From Buxus sempervirens (Eukaryota > Streptophyta > Magnoliopsida > Buxales > Buxaceae), in assembly GCA_947561395.2 (NCBI GenBank), contig OX387193.1:13206001-13270000 (forward strand): a stretch of DNA of 64,000 bases. The letters run 5' to 3'. The notes under the pieces are model-generated. The model was not told the DNA's origin. It was given only the letters and a program-made list of their open reading frames with translations, and made no database searches. Shown in pieces: positions 22,563 to 33,871 of the stretch; within the stretch, counting starts at the first letter, position 1, and each line of letters starts with the position of its first letter. The translations under genes were made by a program, and so were the position numbers.

Positions 22563-23297
22563 GGGCCTCTGAAAGCCTTTGAATTTCAAACTTTTTCTCA
22601 AAAACTCCTTGGGCCTCTGAAAACCTTTGAATTTCAGACTTTTTCTCAAAAATCCCCGGGCCTCTGAAAGCCTTTGAATTTCAGATATTTTCTCAAAATA
22701 TCCTTAGGGCCTCTGAAAGCCTTTGAATTTCAAACTTTTTCTAAAAACTCTTTTGGGCCTCTGAAAGCCTTTGAATTTCAGACCTTTTCTCAAAATATCC
22801 TTAGGGACTCTGAAAGCCTTTGAATTTCAGACTTTTTCTAAAAACTCTTTTGGGCCTCTGAAAGCCTTTGAATTTCAGACCTTTTCTCAAAAATGTCCTT
22901 GGGCCTCTGAAAGCCTTTGAATTTCAGATCTCCCGGGCCTCTGAAAGCCTTTGGATTTCAGACTTTTTTCTTTTGGGCCTCTGAAAGCCTTTGAATTTCA
23001 GATCTTTTGGGCCTCTGAAAGCCTTTGAATTTCAGACCTTTTTCTTTTGGGCCTCTGAAAGCCTTTGAATTTCAGATCTTTGGGTCTCTGAAAGCCTTTG
23101 AACTTCAGACTTTTTCTCAAAAACTCTTTGGGCCTCTGAAAGCCTTTGAATTTCAGACTTTTATCAAAAATCATCGGGCCTCTGAAAGCCTTTGAATTTC
23201 ATACCTTTTTCAAAAATATCCCTGGGCCTTTGAAAGCCTTTGAATTTCAGACCTTTTTCAAACCCCCCTGGCCTCTGAAAGCGTTTGAATTTCAGAT
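22563..23297 (+). repeat. 17-unit minisatellite of hairpin-forming repeats
   Basis: Seventeen units built on GGGCCTCTGAAAGCCTTTG then AATTTCAGA, spaced about 33-50 bp by variable T/A-rich linkers. The core of nearly every unit is an inverted repeat: TCTGAAA and TTTCAGA with a nine-base loop. It sits directly upstream of gag in the transcribed leader. The whole array is non-coding. Confidence 0.9.
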
Positions 23298-23416
23298 CAT
23301 TTTCTCTTTATTGTGGGACCTGTTGGAAGCCCTAGAATATTCCAACAATTCTAAAAAAAAAAAAGAAAAGAAAAGAAGCAAATAAAGAAAAAAATTCAAA
23401 CTCGTGTTCACCCAGC

Positions 23417-25660
23417 TTGCACATAGGCATTCATAGGCATGTGAATGAGATTAAATGGGCACTGATATTTTCCCTTTATTCAATCCAGGTACCAAGTACA
23501 CTTGCAACCATAGCTCCTGTAACCAGATCAAGAGCTCGCGCCATGAATCCCATTGAAGACGAAGCCGATGCTCCTCATCCAGATGTTGTCCTGCTCCAAG
23601 AACAAGTAGCAGGACTAGCCCGAATGCTAGAGAACATATTGTCCATGCAGGCCCAACAAGTGCAGGCCCAGAACCAAGCATCCACTTCTAACCCAGCACC
23701 TCCACCCCAAATCAATATTCCACCTGCAGTGCAACCAACTCCTGAACCCGTCTATGAACCCACCCCTGAACCTATACTGGTCAGGGATGAGACAGCTGAG
23801 TCAAACAAGGCTAAGGAAAAGGAAAGGATAAGGGAAGAGGTTGAAAGAAAGTTCCTGCACAAACTGGAAATGATCCAAGATGAACTTAGAGAAGTAAAAG
23901 GGGTGAGCAACTTCGGGGGCACCAACTTTGAGGACTTATGCCTATACCCCAATGTTAACCTGCCGGCTAAGTTCAAGTGCCCAGACCTAGACAAGTATGA
24001 TGGCACGGGCTGCCCCATGAGCCATCTGAAGTTATACTGTGGTGCCCTATGCCAGTTTGGGCGGGATGAAGGTGTTCTGATTTAGCTCTTCCAAAGGAGC
24101 CTGACTGGAACCGCATTAAGGTGGTTCGCTACTCTAGACCATGGAAAGATTAGAAGATGGAAGGACCTAGCAGATGCCTTCCTAGCTCAATACCGGTTCA
24201 ATTCAGAGATCGTACCAGACAGGTATGATGTAATGAGAATGATCAAGGGAAGGGACGAATCTATGAGACAGTATGCCAAGTGATGGAGGGAGACTGCCTC
24301 TCAGGTCAGGCCACCTATGCTAAAGCAGGAGATGATTTCCACTTTCATCAGCACATTGGGTCAACCATTCTACAGCCATTTGGTGGGTCAGACCACCACT
24401 AATTTCGCTGCCTTAGTCCAAGTGGCTGACCGAATTGAAGACGGGATAAGATCAGGTAAGATAGTTGACCACTCTGCTATGGTCAGTCAGCAAGACCCCA
24501 ATGTGAAGAAAGGAAGCGGGATGAAGAAGAATGGGAACAAGAAAGAAGGGGAGGTAAACATGGTGCAGCCACTATCAGGCCCTAACAAGCCCATACAAAT
24601 CAACATACCTGCTCATTTTCCTACTCCATCTCCATCTACCCAGGCCCCTATGAGGGTTAATGTTCCAGCAGCACCTTCAGACCAAAAAAGGGTTTTTACT
24701 AAGGAGGAAAAGGATGCTTATTTTGCAGCAAGGAGAAATAGGGTTTTCACCCCTATTCCAATGACTCCTTCTCAGTTGCTGCCCACCTTATTGCAAGCAG
24801 GGTATATCACTTTAAGAGAACCCAATCCGAATGCACCCAAGGGGAGAAATTTTGACCCCTCCACCACTTGTGATTACCACATGGGTGCACCTGGGCACCC
24901 TACGGACAAGTGCTGGCCTTTGAAACATGCCATCCAGGATTTACTGGACCAGAATACCCTGTCTTTCAATACAGGGGCTCCCAATCCTCCTAGAACAGAC
25001 ATTGGCCAAAACCCATTGCCTCAACATCATGGGGCAGGCCCTTCCAATGTTATAGGTGTCGTCTCCTCTGATAAAATAACCTTTGACCCATCCCAGTTAA
25101 TTGCTCCAATAGGGACAACGGTCAAGGTTTATTTTGACAGAATAAATAAGGAAAAAGAAATAAATGTAATTTCAAAGGGGAATGATAGTGCTGCAAAGAA
25201 CATTAGCTCATCTCTGGACCGGGTCTCGTCTCTCATGGCCCAAATGAACATTGCCAAACCACCATTGGTCATCAATTGTAGTCCATCCACCTTTACTTCA
25301 CCCATTCATTCCAAACCACCATTGGTCATAAACTGTGACCCTCTTAGTGCATCTGTCACTTCTGCAACCCCCCAACCAAAACAACTTCCACCATTGGTTG
25401 TTGATATCCCTCTCACTCAAATTTCATCATCCAATTCTAAACTTCCTCCCTTGGTGATAAATGTCCCCAAGCCTTCCTACTCTGAATCAGCTGTACCATG
25501 GAACTACAGTGAAGCTTTTACCACTACATGCCCTGCAGCTGAAAGCAAGGAAGAAGTGAACCTCATGATGAGGTTAGGAAAATGTGTAGGGGTGGAAGAG
25601 AAACAAAAGGAGACAAAGAAGGAAAATGAAGAAAAAAAAATAAAGGAAAGGCCAAGATAG
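23417..25660 (+). CDS. gag: Element B gag region
   Basis: Gag coding zone of element B. The protein probably starts at MNPIEDEADAPH near 23543. It has a Gln/Pro-rich N-terminus, a basic helical stretch (KAKEKERIREEVERKFLHKL) and the core FEDLCLYPNVNLPAKFKCPDLDKYDGTGCP typical of Tat/Ogre Gag. A zinc-knuckle-like C..H....H....C segment (CDYHMGAPGHPTDKCWPLKHA) and a long Pro/Ser-rich tail with repeated PPLVI units follow. The region is broken, with about two interruptions. Confidence 0.8.
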
Positions 25661-25746
25661 GGGAAAATGCCCCTCAGGTAACTAACAGTGAGGCTGCTGA
25701 CCTCATAAAGGTAATAAAAAAGAGTGAGTTCAATGTTGTTGAGCAG

Positions 25747-26703
25747 TTGAACAAAGTCCCTGCCCAGATCTCAATACTGGGCCTATTGTTAAATTCTGAA
25801 AAACATAGGGACTCCTTGTTAAGGATACTCCATGGGGCCCATGTGCCTAAAAACATTGAACCAGACCCACTAAGCCGGATGGTTGGGCAAATATTATCCC
25901 ACAATGTCATAACTTTTTCAGAGACTGAGATCAGCCTAGCAGGGTACCATCATGTAGACCCATTGCACATAGCTGTACTCAGTAAGGGTTGCATGATAGC
26001 CTGGGTCTTGATTGATAATGGGTCGGCTCTGAATGTCTGCCCATTAATAACCTTTGTTAAGCTCGGTCTGGAGCAAAACAAAATCAAACAGAATGGAAGA
26101 ATCATAAGAGCATTTGACAGCTCTAAAACACACTCCCTAGGGGAGGTTGAACTGCTGGTCACAATTGGACCGTATATTTTCAACATCATATTTGAAGTGA
26201 TGGATATACCTGCAGCCTTCAACCTACTCCTAGGAAGGCCGTGGATTCATACGGCTAGGGCTATACCATCTACCCTCCACCAAAGAGTCAAATATATCAG
26301 AGGGCAAAAGGTGATTACGGTCCTAGCCGAAAATTTGGTTCCTCCCATGTGGTCCCCTGATGTACCCTATATAAACATGGAAATGACTGCTGACAAGATG
26401 GCCTTTCACTCTTTCCAATTTGAAACTGTTAATTTCATACCTGGGGGGTATCAGGAAAAAGAAGGAAAATTGACCTGTGCTGAGAAAATGGTCAAGAATG
26501 TGCTGGAAAAATATAACTTTCACCCTGGAAAAGGTCTGGGGGTTAACCTGCAAGGAAGGATAGAACCGATAAAGGTTAAGAAGATGGTCCACAGAGCAGG
26601 ATTGGGGTCCAAGCCAAGGAAGTGGAGAAGTCAGAAGGAAATGGAAGACATGAAATTCCCTCACATCAGGGAAACTTTTCCTAAGCTTTCTCACCTGATT
26701 TAG
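25747..26703 (+). CDS. pro: Element B aspartic protease region
   Basis: Retropepsin-type region. The catalytic motif DNGSALNVCP is near 26020-26049, and the LLLGRPWIH segment common to plant gypsy proteases is near 26230. It is followed by a G-patch-like segment (YNFHPGKGLGVNLQGR...), also common after Tat/Ogre proteases, and then by a proline-rich linker. Confidence 0.8.
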   Translation: MNKVPAQISILGLLLNSEKHRDSLLRILHGAHVPKNIEPDPLSRMVGQILSHNVITFSETEISLAGYHHVDPLHIAVLSKGCMIAWVLIDNGSALNVCPLITFVKLGLEQNKIKQNGRIIRAFDSSKTHSLGEVELLVTIGPYIFNIIFEVMDIPAAFNLLLGRPWIHTARAIPSTLHQRVKYIRGQKVITVLAENLVPPMWSPDVPYINMEMTADKMAFHSFQFETVNFIPGGYQEKEGKLTCAEKMVKNVLEKYNFHPGKGLGVNLQGRIEPIKVKKMVHRAGLGSKPRKWRSQKEMEDMKFPHIRETFPKLSHLI

Positions 26704-27319
26704 CTGTCTCCTCTTGAGGATCAGTCCAAACCCCCATACTATAACATCAATCCATTTAAAAAACCCAAATCCTCAATCGTGCAACCATATGTTCCACCTC
26801 CACCACCACAAGCACTAGGTGGGCCTAGGCCACAGGCAGAACAGAGGCAGGATTTCTCTGAGGACGTGGGAGCCTTTTTTGCCATGACAGAAGGCAAAAA
26901 ATAAGAAGGAGCAGAGGAGCTACCTTTTATTGATTGGGCTGCAGTAGAAGTTCCATCTGGAACTGGCCCTACGGAAGAAGCAGGCGATGCAACTCACCCA
27001 GTATTGGTGATTTTGGATGCGGACCCTGAGCTTGAGGAGCAAGATTGTATCCCTGCCCCAGATTCTTTTATTTTGAACAATTGGGAGGAAACTCCCCTTA
27101 CTTTTGAAGCCGCATTTGTTTGGCAAATAGACATGGCTTCCAAAAAAAAAACTCCATTAGTGGAATGCCCTTTCCCTGAAGGTTTTAATGAGCCTTCGTC
27201 TTCAGGGAAAGATTTTGTAGAAGGCTCTCAAAAAAACACAAATATTTTCCAATTTTTTTAGAAAAGATAAAATTTTCAAAAAGGTCCAAACTACTTATGA
27301 ACCATATAAGCAAACGGAA
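26704..27319 (+). other. Linker between protease and RT, element B
   Basis: About 600 bp of Pro- and acid-rich coding-like sequence (PPPPPQALGGPR near 26800; DADPELEEQD near 27015). The domain-poor linker before RT is usual in Ogre-type elements, where an intron in this zone is known. No separate gene is seen. Confidence 0.5.
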
Positions 27320-30300
27320 TTGGATCAGATTGAGTATGACTTCAACCTCGAGCTCGACTTTGACCTAATGGGCGTTGAGGAAGAGACCGAGGACGAAGAA
27401 GACGACCCCCCAAAAGAAATCACATATCAATTGGAGCATCATGAAAAGAGGGTCCAACCCAATATTGAAGAGACCATATCAATAAAACTTGGGACCAAAG
27501 ATGAACCAAAAATAGTGAAGATTGGGATGTGTCTATTTGAGGTACAACGGGATGAAATCATACGATTCTTGGCTGATTATGAAGATGTATTTGCATGGTC
27601 GTATCGGGATATGCCAGGTTTAGACACGGACATGGTTGTGCACAGGCTACCCATTCTACCAGATGCCAAGCCAGTTAAGCAGAAACTGAGAAGGTTAAAA
27701 CCTGAATGGACATTGAAGGTTAAAGATGAAGTGGTTAAGCAATTCCAAGCTGGATTCTTGGCAGTCTCCACGTACCCTGAATGGCTTGCAAATATAGTGC
27801 CAGTACCAAAGAATGATGGAAAGGTCAGAATGTGTGTAGACTACAGAGACTTGAATAAGGCAAGCCCAAAGGATGATTTTCCACTTCCACACATAGACAT
27901 CTTGGTGGACAACACTGCTGTACATAGTCTGTTCTCATTCATGGATGGGTTTTCTGGGTACAATCAAATTAAGATGGCTAAGGAAGACCAAGAGAAGACA
28001 GCCTTCATCACCCCTTGGGGTACCTTCCATTACACTGTCATGCCATTTGGGCTTAAGAATGCCGGGGCAACCTACCAACGGGCCATGACAGCCTTATTCC
28101 ATGATATGATCCATAAGGAGATGGACGTTTATGTGGATGATATGATAGCCAAATCATGTGAAGAAGAGGACCACTTGGTCAACTTGAAGAAGGTGTTTGA
28201 CCGGCTCAGGAAATACAGTCTGAGACTTAACCCTGCAAAATGCGTCTTTGGGGCTACATCAGGAAAATTATTGGGCTTTATTGTAAGTAGAAGGGGAATT
28301 GAGATTGACCCAGCTAAAGCTAAAGCAATCATTGAAATGCCATCACCTAGAACGGAGAGGGAAGTTCGTGGTTTTCTTGGAAGGATTCAGTACATAAGCC
28401 GGTTCATAGCACAGCTCACCGCTATCTGTGAACCAATTTTCAAGCTTCTAAGAAAGAATAACCCGACAGTTTGGAATGACGATTGCCAAGAAGCCTTTGA
28501 CACAATAAAGGAATATTTGTTGAACCCACCTATGCTGGTACCACCAACTCCAGGAAGACCTTTGATTTTATACTTGTCAGTTTTGGAGACGTCAATGGGG
28601 TGTGTCTTGGGACAGCATGACGATACAGGCAGAAAGGAAAGGGCGATTTACTACCTAAGCAAGAAATTTACAGAATATGAAGCAAAGTATTCTCCTTTAG
28701 AAAAGACTTGTTGTGCTTTAGTGTGGGCAACTCAAAGACTGAGGCATTATTTCCTTAGTCATTCCACCTTAATTATATCCCGAATGGACCCTTTGAAGTA
28801 TCTATTTGAGAAACCAGCGTTAACTGGCAGAACAGCAAAGTGGCAGTTGTTACTCTCTGAATTTGACCTCACCTATATTACGCAGAAAGCCATTAAGGGT
28901 CAAGCCATTGCTGATCACCTAGCCGCACACCCTTTACCAGAATACCAACCTTTGAAGACTAATTTTCCTGATGAGGCAATCCTGTTTACTGAAGAAGAAG
29001 AAGGGGAAAGCTCTTGGCAAATGTTTTTTGATGGGGCCACCAATATGAATGGAAATGGAATAGGGGCTATTTTGATCAAGCCAGAGGGGGCACACATCCC
29101 AATCGCAGTGAAGTTAAGGTTCCAATGCACAAACAATATAGCAGAGTATGAAGCATGCATAATTGGATTGCAAGCTGCCATAGACCATGAAGTAGAGGAA
29201 CTTGACGTATACGGAGATTCGAGTCTTATCATCTTCCAAACAACTGGTGAATGGAAAACCAAGGATCACAAATTGATCCCCTATCACCAGTATTTGGAAG
29301 AAATAAGCACCAAATTTACTCGAATTTCCTTCAATTATATGCCAAGGGCCAAAAATCAGTTTGCGGATGCTCTAGCAACATTGGCTTCAATGGTCAGTAT
29401 GCCAGAAGGTGTTGATATTAGACCATTGGAAATTGAAGTCAGAGATGAACCAGCTTATTGCCTTGTTCTAGAAGAAACCTCAGAAGAAGAAGTACCATGG
29501 TTTCAAGATATTAAGAACTTCCTAAATAATCGGAGTTTGCCAGAAAATATCACTTCTACAGAAAAAAGAACAATACAGAGGTTGGCAGGACAGTTCTTAC
29601 TAAGTGGTGGGCAGTTGTACAAAAGATCGCACAACGATATCCTGCTCAGATGTGTTGCCAAGACCGAGTCAAAAAGGTTAGTTGAAACTGTACATGGAGG
29701 AGTGTGTGGACCCCATATGAACGGGCACATGCTTGCCAAGAAGATTCTGCGATTGGGATATTACTGGTCGACAATGGAGCACGATTGCTATATACATATC
29801 AAAAGGTGTCATTTATGCCAAGTGTATGCTGATAATAAAAATGCACCCCCAAGTGAATTGCACAACATGACATCTCCTTGGCCCTTCTCCATGTGGGGTA
29901 TGGACGTCATTGGAATGATCTCTCCAAAGGCATCAAATGGACACATGTTTATACTTGTAGCAATTGATTACTTCACCAAGTGGGTAGAGGCAACTTCATA
30001 TGCAAACATTAAAAGTAGCCACGTTTTGAAATTCTTGAAGCACAATATCATTTGTCGCTACGGTTTGCCAAGTGCCATAGTATCAGACAATGCTTCAAAC
30101 CTTAAGAACAAGGACATGAGAAAGATGTGTGATCAGTTTCAGATCACCCACCACAAGTCAGCTCCGTATAGACCAAAGATGAATGGGGCAGTGGAAGCAG
30201 CAAATAAGAATATAAAGAAGATCATTCAGAAGATGGTAGTGAGTTTCAAAGATTGGCATGAAATGCTGCCACTTGCTCTACATGCTTACAGAACCTCGAT

Positions 30301-30745
30301 CAGGACTTCTACAGGGGCAACCCCCTATTCCTTAGTATATGGAATGGAAGCAGTTTTACCAGTGGAAGTGGAAATACCTTCACTAAGAGTGCTAATGGAA
30401 GCTGAATTAGAAGAAGCTGAATGGATACAGTCAAGACATGATCAACTCAATTTAATAGAGGAAAAGCGATTAAAAGCGCTTTGTCATGGTCAATTGTATC
30501 AAAAGAGGATGGCCAGGGCTTACAATAAGAAGGTGAAGCCCAGAACTTTCCAAGAAGGAAATTTAGTATTGAAGAAAATCTTACCCTTTTTGGAAGACCC
30601 TCGTGGAAAGTTTAAACCAAATTGGGAAGGGCCTTATGTTGTCAAAAAGGTCCTATCGGGAGGTGCTCTCATCTTAACAGAAATGGATGGGAAAGATTTT
30701 CCTGAGCCAATTAACTCTGATGCAGTAAAGAGATATTTTCCTTGA
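27320..30745 (+). CDS. pol: Element B RT-RNase H-integrase region
   Basis: A 1141-codon frame. RT has RMCVDYRDLNKASPKDDFPLP and the YVDD box (28130-28141). A gypsy RNase H follows, then a second RNase H-like region (FFDGATN, NNIAEYEA, VYGDSSL), the dual arrangement known for the Tat lineage. Integrase has the zinc-binding H..H..C..C set (HGGVCGPH, CHLCQ) and acidic residues in GMDVIG, VSDNAS and NGAVEAANK. It ends with a GPYVVKKVLSGGAL segment. The frame looks whole. Confidence 0.92.
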   Translation: MDQIEYDFNLELDFDLMGVEEETEDEEDDPPKEITYQLEHHEKRVQPNIEETISIKLGTKDEPKIVKIGMCLFEVQRDEIIRFLADYEDVFAWSYRDMPGLDTDMVVHRLPILPDAKPVKQKLRRLKPEWTLKVKDEVVKQFQAGFLAVSTYPEWLANIVPVPKNDGKVRMCVDYRDLNKASPKDDFPLPHIDILVDNTAVHSLFSFMDGFSGYNQIKMAKEDQEKTAFITPWGTFHYTVMPFGLKNAGATYQRAMTALFHDMIHKEMDVYVDDMIAKSCEEEDHLVNLKKVFDRLRKYSLRLNPAKCVFGATSGKLLGFIVSRRGIEIDPAKAKAIIEMPSPRTEREVRGFLGRIQYISRFIAQLTAICEPIFKLLRKNNPTVWNDDCQEAFDTIKEYLLNPPMLVPPTPGRPLILYLSVLETSMGCVLGQHDDTGRKERAIYYLSKKFTEYEAKYSPLEKTCCALVWATQRLRHYFLSHSTLIISRMDPLKYLFEKPALTGRTAKWQLLLSEFDLTYITQKAIKGQAIADHLAAHPLPEYQPLKTNFPDEAILFTEEEEGESSWQMFFDGATNMNGNGIGAILIKPEGAHIPIAVKLRFQCTNNIAEYEACIIGLQAAIDHEVEELDVYGDSSLIIFQTTGEWKTKDHKLIPYHQYLEEISTKFTRISFNYMPRAKNQFADALATLASMVSMPEGVDIRPLEIEVRDEPAYCLVLEETSEEEVPWFQDIKNFLNNRSLPENITSTEKRTIQRLAGQFLLSGGQLYKRSHNDILLRCVAKTESKRLVETVHGGVCGPHMNGHMLAKKILRLGYYWSTMEHDCYIHIKRCHLCQVYADNKNAPPSELHNMTSPWPFSMWGMDVIGMISPKASNGHMFILVAIDYFTKWVEATSYANIKSSHVLKFLKHNIICRYGLPSAIVSDNASNLKNKDMRKMCDQFQITHHKSAPYRPKMNGAVEAANKNIKKIIQKMVVSFKDWHEMLPLALHAYRTSIRTSTGATPYSLVYGMEAVLPVEVEIPSLRVLMEAELEEAEWIQSRHDQLNLIEEKRLKALCHGQLYQKRMARAYNKKVKPRTFQEGNLVLKKILPFLEDPRGKFKPNWEGPYVVKKVLSGGALILTEMDGKDFPEPINSDAVKRYFP

Positions 30746-31644
30746 ATGAATATTACTAGGAAATGATCCGAGGCCATTTTTCTATATCTCTCAAAAATTT
30801 CATCCCTAGTCAAGCCAATTTGAGCCTGTTCGTCTTATTTGCTAAACCTAAACTGGACTTACAGTCTTATACTGGGACAAGGCCCATAGGGGCAAAGCCA
30901 ATAGGGGCAGAAAGAAAAAAATAATAAAAAAATAAAATATAGGGGCAAATGAAAGCCAAATACAAAAGAAGGGGAATGGGCCTGAATTCATCATGACTGT
31001 AAGTCCGGTTGACCCATTTTCACACTTAGAAAATTTTGAGCCTTTAATACCTTTTCTTTCATAAACCGAGCTTAGCCTTTGTTTCGTCCTATTCTTAAGC
31101 CCTCGGTGATTTTAGTATATTCATTCAATTTTCAGAGTAAGATTAGTAATGACGGAATGCAGAAGCCGGCCCTAGTGAAAACCATAATTGGCACTAGGGG
31201 CAATAGGGGCAATAAAAAAAAAGGAGAGAATCAAAGGTTGAGTTGATCATGTGGTCTAAATTTAATCAGCATGAGCACTGGAAACTGAGCAGATTAGCAG
31301 GGTCAGTCATGAAGGCAAAGCCATTAGGGGATGATTCTAAAGGTCACGGGGTAGACAAATTTGGTCTCTCCCTATTGCTTGGACTACCCTTTTCATTATT
31401 CAACCTGATGTTAATTCCTTTAATTATATGTGATTAAGTGTTTTGGATCAGCTTTCAAAAAAAAAAAAACTATACTTTGGCCAGTGATGAGAAATCAAAT
31501 ACTTTTTCATAAAACTTCTGTTTTTACAAGCATCTGAGAATTCTGAGGCCAATAATATAAAACCTATTTTGAATTAAATCTATTGTCTTTCCACTAATGG
31601 AGTTTGCTTTTGTATAAAAGTAAGAAAAAAAAAGATAAAAGAAT
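30746..31644. other. Spacer between pol and antisense genes, element B
   Basis: 900 bp, A-rich, with recurrent AGGGGCAAT/AGGGGCAGA words (30890-30950, 31195-31215). No gene is recognised. The plus-strand pol transcript and the antisense DUF7745-like transcript would converge here. Confidence 0.6.
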
Positions 31645-33405
31645 CTAATCCCTACTCCCCAACTGCTCCTCAAGTTCCCTAATCCTAGCTGCCTGAGTTG
31701 CAATGATTCCAGAAGCTCCCTCTGCATCAGGATCACTCAAAAAGGAGATGACCTCATCTGAAAAAGAATGCTTGATCTTCAACACCCTAAGGTCAGCCAG
31801 GGAATCTTGATATTTCTTCCGCATCATTCGGACTTCAAAGCGACGAGCCTGCCTTTGTTCTTCAAGTTTCTTCTCCATGGCAATACGGCCAGACTTCTGC
31901 TCTTCAAGTTTCCTCTCCAGATCAATGACTTTTATCCTAAGTTCTTGAGCCTCCCGTACCCATATTTGTTGAAGCCGCTATGGGTTGCCCTTTCTGACTC
32001 CAGAATATCCTCATAAGTAGGGGGAAGAACTGCAGGAGGGTCCTCTGGTACTGGGGCATGACTCTGCACCTGCTCTTTGATCCAGAAATGATAGTTCTTC
32101 ACATGGGACTCAGAAAAGACAAGACCCCGCAGAAAGCGAACATAGGACCACTCATTCATTAATTGAGCATTTAGCCCCATGGTGGCTGATGTAAGTGGCC
32201 CTACAAGGCTCTCATAGCCAGTTGGGATCATAATTCCCTAGGTCGCTCCAAACTGCCGAAGAACCCTCAAAGGAAGATAGAGAACAGCAGATTTCAAGCT
32301 TGCCAGGACCAGAAAGTTCCTATCTCTAAAGCTGATCACGGTCTCCGGATTGGGATGATAAGTGCCAAGCCATCTCACTTGATCATCCTGGAGAGTACCC
32401 AAGAAAGTGAACCATCCCTGCTTGCTGCCTTGGATATTAGGACAACCCCTGTGGCTCATCAGAACAGGAACTTTCAACCTTGGAAAGAAGCGGCGAGTTG
32501 TCTCTTCAACTTGGCTCAGGTGGTCAAGCAACCAAAGCTGCAAAAAAGGGGAGAATTTCAACTTATTTCAAAAAGAAAAAAAAAAGAAAGAAAAAAAAGA
32601 GAAAAAGAAAAAAAAGAAAAAAAAGGGAAAGAAAAAAAAAGAAGAAGGAAAGGAAAAAGAGAAGAAGAAGAAGAAAAGAAAAAAATATATATGTATATTT
32701 TTTTTACCTGTAGAATAGGGGCGCAGGCAAGAAAGCGTTTCTTCTTTCTGAAATAGCAGTCAGTAAGGGCCTGGTATATCTCTGCTAAGATCATAGGGGC
32801 CAACCTCTCACGTTCCCTAACTTGGCAAATGACTGAGATGAGAGCCAAGTCAACCTGGTCATCACCCTGTGGAAAGAGCAACTGGTTGACCACTATCAGA
32901 GTCAAAGCATTAAACCTAGAATCCTTGTCCCCACTCCTTAGAAGTTTTTCAGTCAAAAAGGTCTTGGACAAGGTCAATAGGGTATCAGAATTCCCTAAGT
33001 CTTTCTTCCTTATACCCAGGAATGTAGAAGCCTCCTTTTGTAACTAGGCTTTAGGGGCGGGTTCACAACTTTTTCAGAAAATTTTAAGCCAAGGATGGTT
33101 TCAATTTCTTCTATGGTAGGAGTCATCTCTTTGTCATCAAAACGGAAGAGATTCAGTTCAGGAACCCAGTGTCCAATCAAAGCTTCAATGATTTCCCACT
33201 TGAAGGGAATTTTAGAGATGTGTAGGATATGCCCTAAGTGGATGGAATCCCAACGAATCTCCTCATCAAGAGTCATGGAGTTAACCCATCTGTCATAGAA
33301 AGAATCTACCACATTATACCTGGTGAGATTAGGAGGTTTGGATCTAACATGTTGTCTTACAGGAGGAGATTCAACGACAAAAGAGAACGGTGCAGGGGAA
33401 GCCAT
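31645..33405 (-). CDS. Antisense DUF7745-like gene B2 in element B
   Basis: This gene is read opposite to gag-pol. It starts at 33405 (MASPAPFSFV, good CCATGGCT context). The N-terminal part has DSFYDRWVNSMTLDEEIRW and MTPTIEEIETILGL, the signature of the plant DUF7745/PMD-related group. The body continues to about 31930, and a coiled coil (EEQRQARRFEVRMMRKKYQ) closes it. A polypyrimidine-rich gap with GT and AG borders (about 32546-32708) looks like an intron. A TATA box and a CCGTA motif cluster lie just upstream. It carries one or two interruptions. Its role in the element is unknown. Confidence 0.65.
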
Positions 33406-33494
33406 GGAAGCGCCAAAGAAGCCAAGAAAAGCGAGAAAAGACGTGCTCAGGGAGTTTCAAATTATTAAAAGTGTCACAATGACGTTCCCCATGA

Positions 33495-33503
33495 GTTTAT
33501 ATA
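33495..33503 (-). promoter_or_regulatory. TATA box of antisense gene B2
   Basis: Minus-strand TATATAAAC lies 90 bases upstream of the B2 start codon and directly downstream of the CCGTA/TACGG cluster at 33528-33655. This spacing is normal for a plant promoter and indicates that B2 has its own promoter. Confidence 0.55.
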
Positions 33504-33527
33504 AAAAAAATCGTAAGGCAGTAAAAT

Positions 33528-33655
33528 CCGTAATTATAATACGGGCATAGCGCGCCCGTATAGGAAATACAGGCACCCTTAACCGTGAAACATTCACGGG
33601 CAGAGTGCGCCCGTATTAACATTACGGGCACGGCTTGCTCGTAGAATAAATACGG
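33528..33655. promoter_or_regulatory. CCGTA/TACGG inverted-motif cluster upstream of gene B2
   Basis: CCGTAATT, ATACGGGC, GCCCGTAT, ACCGTGAA, TCACGGGC, GCCCGTATT, TTACGGGC, CTCGTAGA and ATACGG follow in 128 bp. The cluster lies 25-150 bp upstream of the TATA box. It is the same motif type as in the LTR and gag leader but not a copy of them. Confidence 0.7.
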
Positions 33656-33871
33656 TTCCGTCGGAAAAAATGCAAAAAAATGGGAATTTTTAATCTCCTT
33701 AAGCTTCACCTGTCCCTGCTTTAACATTCATCATGTAATAAAAACTGAAAAGAAAGAAGGAAAGAGCACAAATGAATGAAAATCAAACTTCTTTTATATA
33801 TATATATATATGAATGTGTACATCATTTTTGTCAAAAATACAAAGTACATAAAGGAATCCTAATCTACTGT

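Noticed and set aside
22563-23297. CRISPR array, because of regularly spaced repeats
   Set aside because: This is plant nuclear DNA; spacers are variable remnants of the same AT-rich linker, and the array lies in a retrotransposon leader.
32355-32756. Lys/Glu-rich plus-strand frames of 77-133 codons
   Set aside because: They read through the complement of the polypyrimidine intron tract of antisense gene B2.
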